Shown here one piece after another: positions 17,185 through 25,335 of a stretch of 64,000 bases of DNA (the stretch's first letter is position 1; each line of letters begins with the position of its first letter). This DNA comes from Rhizobium jaguaris (GTDB taxonomy: Bacteria; Pseudomonadota; Alphaproteobacteria; Rhizobiales; Rhizobiaceae): assembly GCF_003627755.1 (NCBI RefSeq), contig NZ_CP032695.1, forward strand, positions 744,001 to 808,000, given 5' to 3'. The notes under the pieces are model-generated. The model did not search any database, was not told the origin of the DNA, and was given only the letters and a program-made list of their open reading frames with translations. The position numbers and the translations under genes are program-made.

Positions 17185-18837
17185 TCATTGTGAGGCTCTG
17201 ATCCGTTGCGCATAAGCCCATGGCATCAGGGCGTCGATGTCTTTGGCGAGGTGGCCGTTTGCGAGGCGGGTGAAGAGGTCGCACAGATAGGCGTAGGGCT
17301 CAACGCCGTTCATTTTACAAGTGCCGATCAGGCTGGCAAACCGGGCCCAATTGCGGCCCCCTTCATCGTGCCCCGCAAAGAGCGCATTGCGGCGGTTCAT
17401 GGCGGGTCGGCGGATCGCGTTTTCCACCAGGTTGGAGTCGATATCGACGTGGCCGTCGTCCAGGAACAGCCGGAAGCCGTCCTGCCGCGTTAGCATATAA
17501 GCCAGGGCTTTTCCGAGGTCAGACTTGCGTGAGATGCGCTTGGCTTGCGCTGCCAGCCAGGTGAAGAACTCGTCCACCAGCGGGAGGGACAGGTCCTGTC
17601 GAACTGCCCGGCGATGTTTGGGATCTGAGCCCCGGATACTGTCTTCGATCTTGTAGAGCGCGGCGATCCGCACCAGCGCCTCGTCGACGATGGGCGATCC
17701 ACTCTTTGGCGTGGCCTTGATCAGCTTCCTGCGTCCGTGCGCCCAACAGAAAGCCAGCTTCAAGGGGTCGCCACCCATCCGGTCCGACGTGGCGAGGTGA
17801 GAGTAACCACCGTAGGCATCCACCTGGATTGTCCCGTTGAAGCCGTCGAGGATTTCAGCGGCATATTCGCCTTTACGCCCAGGTCGATAATGGAACACCA
17901 CGCCCGACGGCGCGGAGCCATTCCAGCCGCGATCGTCACGCAACACGGCCCATAGATAACCGGTCTTCGTCTTGCCGCGCCCCGGATCCAACACCGGAGC
18001 CGTGGTCTCGTCGACATAGAGCCGCGCGCTTTCCGACAGCAGCCGTTCGGCCATGTGGTCGACCACCGGTGCGATTTCGCTGCCCGTGCGCCCAAGCCAA
18101 TCGGCCAGGACCGTGCGGTCTATCGGCACCCCGTGTCGCGCCATGACTTCGGCCTGCCGGTTGAGCGGCATATGTTCGGAATGCTTGGAGACGGCAATCT
18201 CAGCCAGAAGGGCTTCCGTCGGCCAGCTCCCTTCCAAGAGATGCGCCGGCGCTCTGGCTTGGACGACGCCCGTTCGACCCTTGGGGCATGCGTATTTCGG
18301 GCGGATCGTGACGATCACCTCGTAGCGTGCCGGAATCCGGTCGAGCCGTTCCGTCCGATCTTCGCCGATCCGGACCATGTTGCCGCAACCACAGGGGCAG
18401 ACAATACTGTCGGGCTCAATCACCTTCTCGACCCGCGGCAGGTGTTCGGGCAGTGCACGGGCCTTACGCTCCTTGCGAGGAGCGGCCTTTTCCGGATCGG
18501 ATGCGCTGGCTTCGATCTTTTTCTCGACGGCGGCGATCCGCGCCTGTGTTTCGGCAATCGCCGTTTCAAGGTCTTCCAGCGCCAGTTCCATCTGCGCCGG
18601 ATCGAGCTTTTCCGATTTCGGCCCGAACTTGGTGCGCCGATAGTCGTGAACCTGCCCCTCAAGCTTCTCGATCAGTTCCTTCAGCTCGGCGATGAAGGCG
18701 TCCTTTTCGGCCACCACAGCCTGCTCATGCTGACGCGCAGCACGCTCGACCGACAGCTCGAACTGCATCGCCGCAAAGGCTTTGATAACCTCTGGCGGAA
18801 GGTCCGGAAACAGGCTGAGATCAAGGCGCGACGACAT
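17185..18837 (-). CDS. tnpC: IS66 transposase TnpC
   Basis: A 550-residue DDE transposase. The N-terminus contains a coiled coil (residues 25-70 and 95-125) with the family motif YRRTKFGPKSEKLDP, then a zinc-finger-like part SIVCPCGCGNMVRIGEDRTERL. The catalytic core shows LYVDETTAPVLDPGRGKTKTG (first Asp), IQVDAYGGYSHL (second Asp) and NLVENAIRRPAMNRRNALFAG (Glu). The end (DIDALMPWAYA) is that of full-length relatives. Likely intact. Confidence 0.93.
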   Translation of the reverse strand: MSSRLDLSLFPDLPPEVIKAFAAMQFELSVERAARQHEQAVVAEKDAFIAELKELIEKLEGQVHDYRRTKFGPKSEKLDPAQMELALEDLETAIAETQARIAAVEKKIEASASDPEKAAPRKERKARALPEHLPRVEKVIEPDSIVCPCGCGNMVRIGEDRTERLDRIPARYEVIVTIRPKYACPKGRTGVVQARAPAHLLEGSWPTEALLAEIAVSKHSEHMPLNRQAEVMARHGVPIDRTVLADWLGRTGSEIAPVVDHMAERLLSESARLYVDETTAPVLDPGRGKTKTGYLWAVLRDDRGWNGSAPSGVVFHYRPGRKGEYAAEILDGFNGTIQVDAYGGYSHLATSDRMGGDPLKLAFCWAHGRRKLIKATPKSGSPIVDEALVRIAALYKIEDSIRGSDPKHRRAVRQDLSLPLVDEFFTWLAAQAKRISRKSDLGKALAYMLTRQDGFRLFLDDGHVDIDSNLVENAIRRPAMNRRNALFAGHDEGGRNWARFASLIGTCKMNGVEPYAYLCDLFTRLANGHLAKDIDALMPWAYAQRIRASQ

Positions 18838-18899
18838 GCGGCCTTATAGCAAGGCAGCACAAAAAAGCCAAATAAAACAATGCAAAGACGGCCGGATAT

Positions 18900-19253
18900 T
18901 TACCCTGCCGCCGACGGCGCGGTCACCCGCTGTGCCATGACCCGTCGCCAGTCAAGACCTTCGAACAAAGCCTCATATTGACCCCTGGAAAGACGCATCG
19001 TCCCATCCTGAACCTTGGGCCAGGCAAAGTTTCCATGTTCAAGAATTTTGTAGGTTAGCACCATTCCGGTGCCATCCCACACCAGGATCTTCAGGCGATC
19101 CCCGCGCTTCGACCGGAAGATCACCGTCACCCCGGAATGCGGGTCGAGCTTCAACTCGGTCTGCACCATCAAGGCCAGCGCCTGATGCCCACAGCGGAAG
19201 TCCACCGGACGCGTTGCAATCAGGATCGGCAGTCGTTGGCCCGCGACGATCAT
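18900..19253 (-). CDS. tnpB: IS66 accessory protein TnpB
   Basis: A 117-residue IS66 Orf2 protein with ILIATRPVDFRCGHQALALMVQ, IFRSKRGDRLKILVWDGTG, and the end MRLSRGQYEALFEGLDWRR. It overlaps the end of tnpA by 4 bases (19250-19253), the usual coupling. Needed for IS66 transposition together with TnpA and TnpC. Confidence 0.93.
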   Translation of the reverse strand: MIVAGQRLPILIATRPVDFRCGHQALALMVQTELKLDPHSGVTVIFRSKRGDRLKILVWDGTGMVLTYKILEHGNFAWPKVQDGTMRLSRGQYEALFEGLDWRRVMAQRVTAPSAAG

Positions 19254-19738
19254 GCCGTCCCTCGCATGGCTCGTACCAGAGCCGCCACACGTTCAACCGG
19301 CACATCGCCGGGAACCCGCATCACAACATCCGGGCCGATCTCCAACGTCAAGACCGGCCAACCCGCCTCCGGCAGCGGCGGCGCCAAAACATTCACCGCC
19401 TCGCTCGGCTCTGCCGCAACCGCCAAAGGCACAAATGCAGGCGCGGCATCGCCGCTCTCCGACAGGCCCGACATAGCCTCAAAAGGCAGGGCCAGAATGC
19501 CCTCGCGCACTTGCCGGCGCCACAAGGAAAGCTGGTGCGGCACAACGTCATGACGGCGCGCGACATCAACAACACGAACACCAGGCTCAAGGCTTTCCGC
19601 CACGATCCGCGCCTTCACATCATCCGGCCAGCGCCGGTTTCCGCGGCGCGGCTCGACAATTTCGTAGCGGCCAACAAATCCATCATCTGCCATGCCAATC
19701 TCCAGATAGTCCTGGAAACCTTCTCGCACACGCAGCAA
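19250..19738 (-). CDS. tnpA: IS66 accessory protein TnpA
   Basis: A 162-residue protein. The central helix-turn-helix of the IS3/IS66 Orf1 type is clear: RRWPDDVKARIVAESLEPGV followed by VVDVARRHDVVPHQLSLWRR. The start at 19738 leaves about 40 bp to the right terminal repeat. Confidence 0.9.
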   Translation of the reverse strand: MLRVREGFQDYLEIGMADDGFVGRYEIVEPRRGNRRWPDDVKARIVAESLEPGVRVVDVARRHDVVPHQLSLWRRQVREGILALPFEAMSGLSESGDAAPAFVPLAVAAEPSEAVNVLAPPLPEAGWPVLTLEIGPDVVMRVPGDVPVERVAALVRAMRGTA

Positions 19739-19964
19739 GCCTCAAAATACAGCCAATCCAATGGGGCGGAGACGGCGCTTACGCCGCTATCCGATAGTTC
19801 CGTTCAACTCGCGTGAAGCTCTCATGACGATACGAATATGCTCTCCTCACGAATTCGGCGGCCTGCGATAGCGGCAAGCGAGCTGCGGTCGCGGCGGCGA
19901 GACCGTTTAGTTACGGATGATCATGGACGGTCGCGTTGTACCGCGTCACTACGGTTCGACGCAG

Positions 19965-20285
19965 CGGCAACGAACCCGATCTGCTCATGGACGATGAGGA
20001 CCTTTTTTGTAGTCATTTTACAAACTCCAGCGCTGTGGCGGAAAAGACCGTCTCCGGAAGGGGAGACGGTTTTAGTGCGAGTCGCTCCGCGTTCGGGGCA
20101 GGGGGAAGCACTCGCGATCAGCAACGGGCCGTCGGGCAACCGCTGTGGCCTCGGTCTTGGGAAAGCAAGGCAAGGGAAGTCATACCGACTTTGCACGCTC
20201 GCGAAAATTATACGTGGGTATGGGACAGCTCGTTTTCGCGTCGCACCGGGGCGCTCTAGCCGGGACATTTGAGGTCGACTGATCC
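19965..20285. repeat. Direct repeat copy 2: leader plus truncated hydroxyacid dehydrogenase start
   Basis: The 321-bp counterpart of 4127-4447. On the minus strand it carries the same TATAAT box (20207-20212), the same hairpin (CCGTCTCC/GGAGACGG) and the ATG with MTTKKVLIVHEQIGFVA. After this the frame enters unrelated sequence and stops at about 19921, so there is no dehydrogenase here. Confidence 0.9.
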
Positions 20286-20520
20286 AACCGTGGTCTGATC
20301 AAATTGAAGAGTACCTGTCTCAACTGAACGCGCTCGGCCGTCATGGCCAGGGCATCGCGTTCCAATCTTGACTCTATTTCGGCACCGAAGTTGACCACCT
20401 GACGGCGCACGATAGGCACGGCGCCTTCGATGAACCAATTGAGGGTAGCCGCCTGGTCAGCATCCAGACCGTAGCCGCCCCGAACGCGACGGCGCCGACG
20501 AAACGCAATGTCCGAGAATA
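20286..20520 (-). pseudogene. Coding-like fragment, possibly of a histidine kinase
   Basis: The minus-strand frame reads GYGLDADQAATLNWFIEGAV, then IVRRQVVNFGAEIESRLERD and AERVQLRQVLFNLI. The last segment resembles the N-box entry of histidine kinases (DRVQLQQVLxNLIxNA). It is cut exactly where repeat copy 2 begins. The kinase assignment rests on this one motif; alternative origin cannot be excluded. Confidence 0.4.
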
Positions 20521-21110
20521 GAAAATAGATGCGTTGCCCCCGGCGTCCTTGTTGAGACCGTTGCGGCCAGCCTGCCGCAGCGACGCGCCATTTTTTCCAT
20601 CAGTAACGATGCTCTCGGCACGTTGGCGTCGCGGGTTCACGACAACAATCTCTCAGGTCCGCCGCGCCATATCCGGCCACCAGCCGTGGCGCCATCAAGT
20701 CTAAGGAGCCGGTGATGCGCATGGCTCCGATGGTATCAGACGGAGGATCACGCATTTTGGACGCGCGGACACATAAGTCGGCGATATCGACGTTTAATGT
20801 CCGCATCGTCGCCCATATAGTCCGGTCCTCGCCAACAAATTGAAAGCCGATGCATGCAATATGTCCCGCTGGATGTCCCACCGGCAAAGATGGGCCCAGA
20901 TGTTTCCCGTCTCTGCTGGCACCTCCGGGGAAAACACATCACGCGACCTTCTACGCACGTGGCACGCGACGATCTGACTCCCGAGGGCGCGGGGCCTGAG
21001 AAGTTTTCTTCCCTGGCATCGGACGTCTCAGGAAAGAAGTCCGCGCCTCATCTCACAGCGCATCGAAACAATGATCAGCGGCATCCGGTGTCCGACGAAG
21101 GAGAGTAACC
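20521..21110. other. Debris, no intact gene
   Basis: A minus-strand frame at 20600-20887 has protein-like composition (segments FVGEDRTIWATMRTLNVDIA and ITGSLDLMAPRL) but no recognisable family and no start context. The rest holds nothing I can assign. Confidence 0.35.
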
Positions 21111-21866
21111 ATGAAGATAGTCGTGATCGGCGGCACTGGTTTGATTGGCTCGAAGACTGTTGCCATTCTGCGCCGAGGCGGTCAGTACGTCGTTGCGGCG
21201 TCGCCCAAAGGTGGCGTCAACACCATCACGGGAGAGGGGCTCAGAGAAGCCATGGCCGGCGCCCAGGTGGTGATCGACCTCTCCAACGCGCCCTCATTCG
21301 ACCCCCAGGTAGTGTTGAAATTCTTCGAGACCTCCGGCCGCAACCTTGTAGCGGCAGAGGCCGCGGCGGGCGTCCGGCATCATGTCACGCTATCCATCGT
21401 CGGGACTGACCGCGTACCAGACCAAGGCTATTACCGTGCCAAAGTGGCGCAAGAGAAACTGATCGAGGCTTCCGGTATCCCCTACACGATCATCCGCTCG
21501 ACCCAGTTCCTGGAATTCCTCGGCAGCATCGCCGATGCGAGTACGGACGGAGGCGTCGTCAGGCTTGCGCCAGCGCTGCTGCAGCCTATCGCGGCTGACG
21601 ACGTCGCCGCCTTTGTCGCCGAAGTTGCGTTCGCTAATCCGCGAAACGGGATCGTCGAGATCGCAGGCCCGGAACGAGCACCGTTCAGCGAAATCATCGG
21701 CCGCTATCTGAAGGCTCTCGGCGATCCGCGCGAGGTTCGGCGCGATCCTGAGGCCCGATATTTTGGAGGTCGACTCGAGGAAAAGTCGCTCGTACCCATG
21801 GGCGAAACACGTCTTGGCCGATTCAATCTAGAGGAGTGGTTACGTCTCTCTCGGAAAGAAGCTTAA
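21111..21866 (+). CDS. NAD(P)-binding NmrA/atypical SDR-like protein
   Basis: A 251-residue protein with the atypical short-chain dehydrogenase fingerprint MKIVVIGGTGLIGSKTVAIL at the N-terminus (G-x-x-G-x-x-G). The middle has YYRAKVAQEKLIEASGIPYTI followed by IRSTQFLEFLGSI, typical of NmrA-like/NAD(P)H-binding proteins that lack the classic catalytic Tyr-Lys pair in its usual setting. Such proteins act as redox sensors or as quinone/sugar reductases; the substrate here is unknown. GGAG sits 8 bases before the ATG. It may be transcribed together with the downstream cupin gene, 147 bp away. Confidence 0.83.
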   Translation: MKIVVIGGTGLIGSKTVAILRRGGQYVVAASPKGGVNTITGEGLREAMAGAQVVIDLSNAPSFDPQVVLKFFETSGRNLVAAEAAAGVRHHVTLSIVGTDRVPDQGYYRAKVAQEKLIEASGIPYTIIRSTQFLEFLGSIADASTDGGVVRLAPALLQPIAADDVAAFVAEVAFANPRNGIVEIAGPERAPFSEIIGRYLKALGDPREVRRDPEARYFGGRLEEKSLVPMGETRLGRFNLEEWLRLSRKEA

Positions 21867-21967
21867 TTAAGCCGTCACGCGCCACGTCGACACTCTGCAA
21901 TACGGCTGCCGGCGATCAACAAGCCCAGTCGATGACTGCTACATTTCGGCCAGAGGCTATTAGAAGG

Positions 21968-22001
21968 CCAGCCTCACTTGGATGCCAGCCTCACTTGGAT
22001 G
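21968..22001. repeat. 17-bp tandem duplication upstream of the cupin gene
   Basis: CCAGCCTCACTTGGATG occurs twice head-to-tail (21968-21984 and 21985-22001), 12 bases before the start codon at 22014. It brings extra in-frame and out-of-frame ATGs into the leader. Confidence 0.9.
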
Positions 22002-22013
22002 AAGGAGAAAGCC

Positions 22014-22433
22014 ATGAAGACCCGAACCATCATCACCGCCATCTGCGCTGCCCTCGCACTTTCGATGGCCGGACCTGTTTCCGCCCATGACAGCAAAGCG
22101 GAAACCGTCAAGAAGAACTTCGAAGCGGCCATTCCCAATATTCCAGGCAAGTCGCTGATTGCGGTGGAGGTCGACTACGCGCCCGGCGCGGCCTCCCCGT
22201 CCCACGCGCATGCGAAGTCGGCCTTCATCTACGCGTATGTAATTTCCGGTGCGATCGAGTCGAAGGTCAATGACGGCGAGACGCGCATCTATCGGGCGGG
22301 CGAAAGCTGGTCCGAAGCGCCAGGTGCGACCCATTCGATCAGCCGCAACGCGAGCAAGACCGAACCGGCAAAGCTGCTCGCCGTCTTTGTCCTCGACACC
22401 AATGACAGCCCTCTGACCACGCCCATTAAATAA
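22014..22433 (+). CDS. Secreted cupin-domain protein
   Basis: A 139-residue protein with a clear Sec signal peptide (MKTRTIITAICAALALSMAG, cleavage after AHA/VSA near residue 24), so it is periplasmic. The mature part is a small RmlC-type cupin: VEVDYAPGAASPSHAHAKSA provides the metal-binding histidines of motif 1 (HAH), and GESWSEAPGATHSISRN is motif 2. The ligand or enzymatic role is unknown. GGAG lies 7 bases before the ATG. Confidence 0.85.
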   Translation: MKTRTIITAICAALALSMAGPVSAHDSKAETVKKNFEAAIPNIPGKSLIAVEVDYAPGAASPSHAHAKSAFIYAYVISGAIESKVNDGETRIYRAGESWSEAPGATHSISRNASKTEPAKLLAVFVLDTNDSPLTTPIK

Positions 22434-22480
22434 TCCTAAAGGCAGGACGCCGATGACCAGCCGTCTGGACTAAAGCCAAA

Positions 22481-22498
22481 TCGCTCCGAACGGAGCGA
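22481..22498 (+). terminator. Perfect hairpin after the cupin gene
   Basis: TCGCTCCG-AA-CGGAGCGA, 8-bp arms with a 2-base loop, 47 bases after the cupin stop codon. There is no T tract, so termination is only a guess. Confidence 0.35.
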
Positions 22499-22551
22499 AG
22501 GTCCTCGGTAGTGTGTAATACTATATCATGTAGTGTGACCTGACCGCCGAG

Positions 22552-22921
22552 GTGATCGATCTTGTCTTTCTCCCCGTTTCGCAGACTAACAACCGCGCCT
22601 GTTGGTTCGACGTGCACATAAACGATCTCACGAAGAGGCGCGTCTCGATCGAGAAACTAGCCCTGGTTCAGGCCTGGGAGGAAGGGGGCGCCTTCTTCAG
22701 CGAGACCGAGCGTGCAGCGCCTGGCCTGGGCCGAGACGGTGATGCGTGTGGCACAGACCGGTGCGCCGGAGGACGCCTACCAGGCGGCACGCGCTGTTTT
22801 CGGCGAGAAGGAACCGGTCGATCTCACGATCGCGATCGGCCTAATGAATGCCTACGACCGCATAGCGATCAGCTTCGACGTTCCCGGTATGGGATTGCCG
22901 CCGGGACCGTCACAATCATGA
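22552..22921 (+). pseudogene. Carboxymuconolactone decarboxylase/AhpD-like pseudogene
   Basis: Two frames together spell an AhpD/CMD-family protein: VSQTNNRACWFDVHINDL, then ALVQAWEEGGAFFSETERAA in frame one, and LAWAETVMRVAQTG followed by FGEKEPVDLTIAIGLMNAYDRIAIS in frame two. An extra C near 22714 (GCAGCGCCTGGCC) shifts the frame. The N-terminal part lacks its usual start, and the CxxC pair of AhpD is reduced to one Cys. The reading is therefore a broken gene, or a gene with a sequencing error plus a divergent active site. Confidence 0.65.
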
Positions 22922-22936
22922 TCTCATCATTCCCAT

Positions 22937-23632
22937 AACGGTCGGCTATCGACTCCATGGCGAGAGGTGATTTTCATTATTACCGTCACAGACCCAATCT
23001 TCGAGCATCCGTTGCTCGCCCCCGGTGCGCGGGTCAAAGTGGGCGTCCGTCGAGCGATCGCAGGCGGGATGCCGAGATCCATATTTGATGAGTTCCGCCG
23101 AGCGAATGCATGGAGCTGCTTCAATCTTGTCATACGAGGATGTCTATGATTGAAATTACCACCGACATGGAGGCGATTATCGAGCAGGCGATACTGTCGT
23201 TCGTGGCGACGGTCAACGAAGACGGAACGCCCAACCTTTCGCCGAAGGCGTCCTTGACGGTCGTGAACGGCGTTCTCTATTTCGCCGATATCGCAACACA
23301 CCGGACAATACTGAACTTGAGGCGCAATCCCGCCGTCGAAATTAACGTAGTCGACATCTTTCAGAGGCGTGGTTATCGCTTCAAGGGCCGTGCGTTGATA
23401 CTGCCGCCAGGCGATGACGAGTATTTGATGATCACTGACTGGGTTCGGGCGACGAGCGGCTCGGAGTATCCTGTCGATCGTGCAGTCAAAATCGAAACCA
23501 CTTCGGTCATCCAGCTGGTGTCTCCAGCCCACGTCTTTGCCCGCCCTCTTCGAAGTCAGGACGAGATCAGAACACCGATTATCAAAAGTACGTTGTGAAA
23601 CCCGTCGGGGCATAGCTCTAGGCTCTGCGCGC
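22937..23632 (+). repeat. PNPOx duplication, copy 1
   Basis: About 0.7 kb that recurs at 29171-29866 in the same orientation, covering a 200-bp leader (starting ATAACGGTCGGCTATCGACT) and the complete PNPOx-like gene through GTGAAACCCGTCGGGGCATAG. Both copies bracket the RND efflux genes. Confidence 0.85.
23146..23598 (+). CDS. Pyridoxamine 5'-phosphate oxidase-like (FMN-binding) protein, copy 1
   Basis: A 150-residue split-barrel protein: QAILSFVATVNEDGTPNLSP at the N-terminus, then VLYFADI, NLRRNPAVEINVVDIFQRRG and YRFKGRALILPPGDDE. This is the PNPOx-like/general stress FMN-binding fold; an FMN or haem cofactor is likely, the substrate unknown. GAGG lies 7 bases before the ATG. Compared with copy 2 the C-terminus is altered: a single-base loss near 23570 replaces the end NTxYQKYxVKPxGA by TPIIKSTL and stops early. 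It is about 87% identical to copy 2 over the shared 143 residues by my count. Confidence 0.82.
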   Translation: MIEITTDMEAIIEQAILSFVATVNEDGTPNLSPKASLTVVNGVLYFADIATHRTILNLRRNPAVEINVVDIFQRRGYRFKGRALILPPGDDEYLMITDWVRATSGSEYPVDRAVKIETTSVIQLVSPAHVFARPLRSQDEIRTPIIKSTL

Positions 23633-23876
23633 GGTCCGGGAGGCCGACACTGCCGAGGTGTTCGATATCTCCGTACAGCATCAGCGTCCTCCAGCGTGGA
23701 CATAGCGACAAGGATGCCGCGACGAGGCCCAAAGGATCTCGCGATCACCGAAATGGCGCGCCTCGATATCGCTCCCGAAAACGCCTGCCTCGAATCTCCA
23801 AGAAGCGAATCGCGCCGTCATCGAATTTCTGCGTGCGGCGTCTGGACCGCATCGATGATTTTTGCGCCGCGCCGCT
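23633..23876. other. Gene-free stretch
   Basis: Nothing recognisable between the PNPOx duplication and repeat copy C. Confidence 0.4.
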
Positions 23877-23964
23877 GGCATCGATTCCATAGCCACAGGT
23901 CATTGGACCACAGAGTTTCGCCATCCTACTATTTTTGCCTGCCGGCAAAGGAGGTCGGAAGATG
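23877..23964 (+). repeat. msrB-upstream dispersed repeat, copy C
   Basis: Matches copies A and B: GGCATCGATTCCATAGCCAC, GGTCATTGGACC, and ends with GGTCGGAAGATG. Its ATG (23962) begins a 15-codon msrB relic (MKKYNKNPEAASLL then stop TGA at 24007-24009). Confidence 0.75.
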
Positions 23965-24009
23965 AAGAAATACAACAAAAATCCCGAGGCCGCCTCGCTG
24001 CTGACGTGA
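23962..24009 (+). pseudogene. msrB relic (15 codons)
   Basis: MKKYNKNPEAASLLT followed by TGA, where the homologous fragment at 10628 continues TPEQYRVTQ. The stop is within the first conserved motif; only debris remains downstream. The RND operon begins 130 bp later. Confidence 0.6.
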
Positions 24010-24141
24010 GAGCAAGCAGTCTTCAAGAGCTCGCCGGACGCAACAAGCATTCAATCCCCAAACGAACGTTCAATCTCAGCAGAACGACGAAAAAGACCGG
24101 AGCCACTGTGGCTTCTCGATCGAAAACGTCGGAGGTAATCG

Positions 24142-25335
24142 ATGCAGTTCCGCCATTCAACTTTGAAACATCTTGTGCTGGTCTTCGCAGCTCTCTCGGC
24201 GGGAGCTGCGCAGGCCCAGGAAACGCCTCCGCCACCGCAGGTGTCCGTGGCGAAGCCGGTCGTCAGAGACGTCGTCGACGACGACGACTTCATCGGCCGC
24301 TTCCAGCCCTCCGAGCAGGTTTCCATCCGCTCCAGGGTAGGCGGCTACCTTCAGAGCGTCAACTTCAAGGATGGCCAGTTGGTCAAGCAGGGTGACGAGC
24401 TTTTCGAGATCGACCAGCGCCCCTTCATCACCGCATACAACGAGGCTACCGCCCAGCTTGCGGTCGCCCGCTCGACCCTGACCTACGCGCAGTCGGAATT
24501 CGACCGCGTGAACACTCTGGTAAAGTCCGGCAGCCAGACGGTGTCGACACTCGATGACCGGCGCAGGGAGCTGCAGTCCGCACAGGCCAACCTCCAGGGA
24601 TCCGAGGCAAGTGTTGAACGGGCGCAGCTCGATCTCACCTACAGCAAGATCACGGCCCCATTGAGCGGACGTATCAACCGTCATCTGATTTCTGTCGGCA
24701 ACCTCGTGCAGGCCGACCAGACCGAGCTGACGACGATCGTCGCGCTCGATCCTATCGACTTCTATTTCGATATCGATGAGCGTCGTCTGCTCAACTATGC
24801 CGAGACGGCGCGGAAGAACGGAAATGTCCTCCAGGAGGGGGGCGGTGGTCTGAAGGTCAGCGTTCGTCTCGGGGACCGCGACCAGACGAAGTTCGCGGGC
24901 ACGCTGAACTTCGCGGAAAATACCATCGATCAGGCCACGGGCACGCTGCGTGTGCGCGCTCGTTTTGCCAATCCCGACTTCGTCCTTCAGCCCGGTCTCT
25001 TTGGCCGCGTCGAGATCGAAGGTTCAAATTCCTACACGGCGATCCTCATACCCGATGAAGCAATTTCCGCGGACCAGAACGAGCGCGTGGTCTACGTGCT
25101 CAATCGCGACAACACTGTTACGACGAAATCCGTTCGCCCGGGTCCCAAGCTTTACGGCTACCGCGTTATCCGCTCGGGCCTCACGGGCGATGAGCAAATC
25201 GTCGTGAAGGGCGCCGTCCGTGTCCGGCCCGGCTCGAAGGTTACTCCAGTCACCGTGGAGCTGCCCAGGGAGAACCCGAACGATGTGCCCGAGACGGCCC
25301 AACAAGCGGCCTCAGAGGCGGGAGCAGGCCAATGA
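24142..25335 (+). CDS. RND efflux periplasmic adaptor (membrane fusion protein)
   Basis: A 397-residue adaptor that links an RND pump to an outer-membrane channel. The signal peptide covers residues 1-27 (ending AQAQ). The biotinyl-lipoyl part shows VSIRSRVGGYLQSVNFKDGQ and the second half LSGRINRHLISVGNLVQ; the helical hairpin lies between (residues 90-155, rich in Gln/Ala); the beta-barrel shows FAENTIDQATGTLRVRARF. The closing membrane-proximal part (VVYVLNRDNTV to VKGAVRVRPGSKV) is complete. No lipobox cysteine, so anchoring is not by lipid. Its stop overlaps the start of the pump gene (ATGA). No TetR-type regulator adjoins. Confidence 0.93.
   Translation: MQFRHSTLKHLVLVFAALSAGAAQAQETPPPPQVSVAKPVVRDVVDDDDFIGRFQPSEQVSIRSRVGGYLQSVNFKDGQLVKQGDELFEIDQRPFITAYNEATAQLAVARSTLTYAQSEFDRVNTLVKSGSQTVSTLDDRRRELQSAQANLQGSEASVERAQLDLTYSKITAPLSGRINRHLISVGNLVQADQTELTTIVALDPIDFYFDIDERRLLNYAETARKNGNVLQEGGGGLKVSVRLGDRDQTKFAGTLNFAENTIDQATGTLRVRARFANPDFVLQPGLFGRVEIEGSNSYTAILIPDEAISADQNERVVYVLNRDNTVTTKSVRPGPKLYGYRVIRSGLTGDEQIVVKGAVRVRPGSKVTPVTVELPRENPNDVPETAQQAASEAGAGQ

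Larger units (their letters stand above)
17185..19781 (-). mobile_element. IS66-family insertion sequence
   Basis: Carries the three genes of the family in order tnpA, tnpB, tnpC on the minus strand. The right end reads GTAAGCGCCGTCTCCGCCCC on the minus strand (19762-19781), typical of IS66 termini. A matching inverted repeat is not seen to the left of tnpC, so the left terminus is missing or diverged. Sequence beyond 19781 (GCCGCTAT) could be one copy of the 8-bp target duplication, but the partner was not found. Confidence 0.85.

Noticed and set aside
18055..18849. Long plus-strand open frame opposite the IS66 transposase
   Set aside because: Antisense shadow of tnpC in GC-rich DNA; the minus-strand frame has complete DDE motifs.
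22927..23748. 273-residue minus-strand frame over PNPOx copy 1 (and its counterpart at 29100-29903)
   Set aside because: It is the antisense of the PNPOx gene and is repeated only because the block is duplicated.
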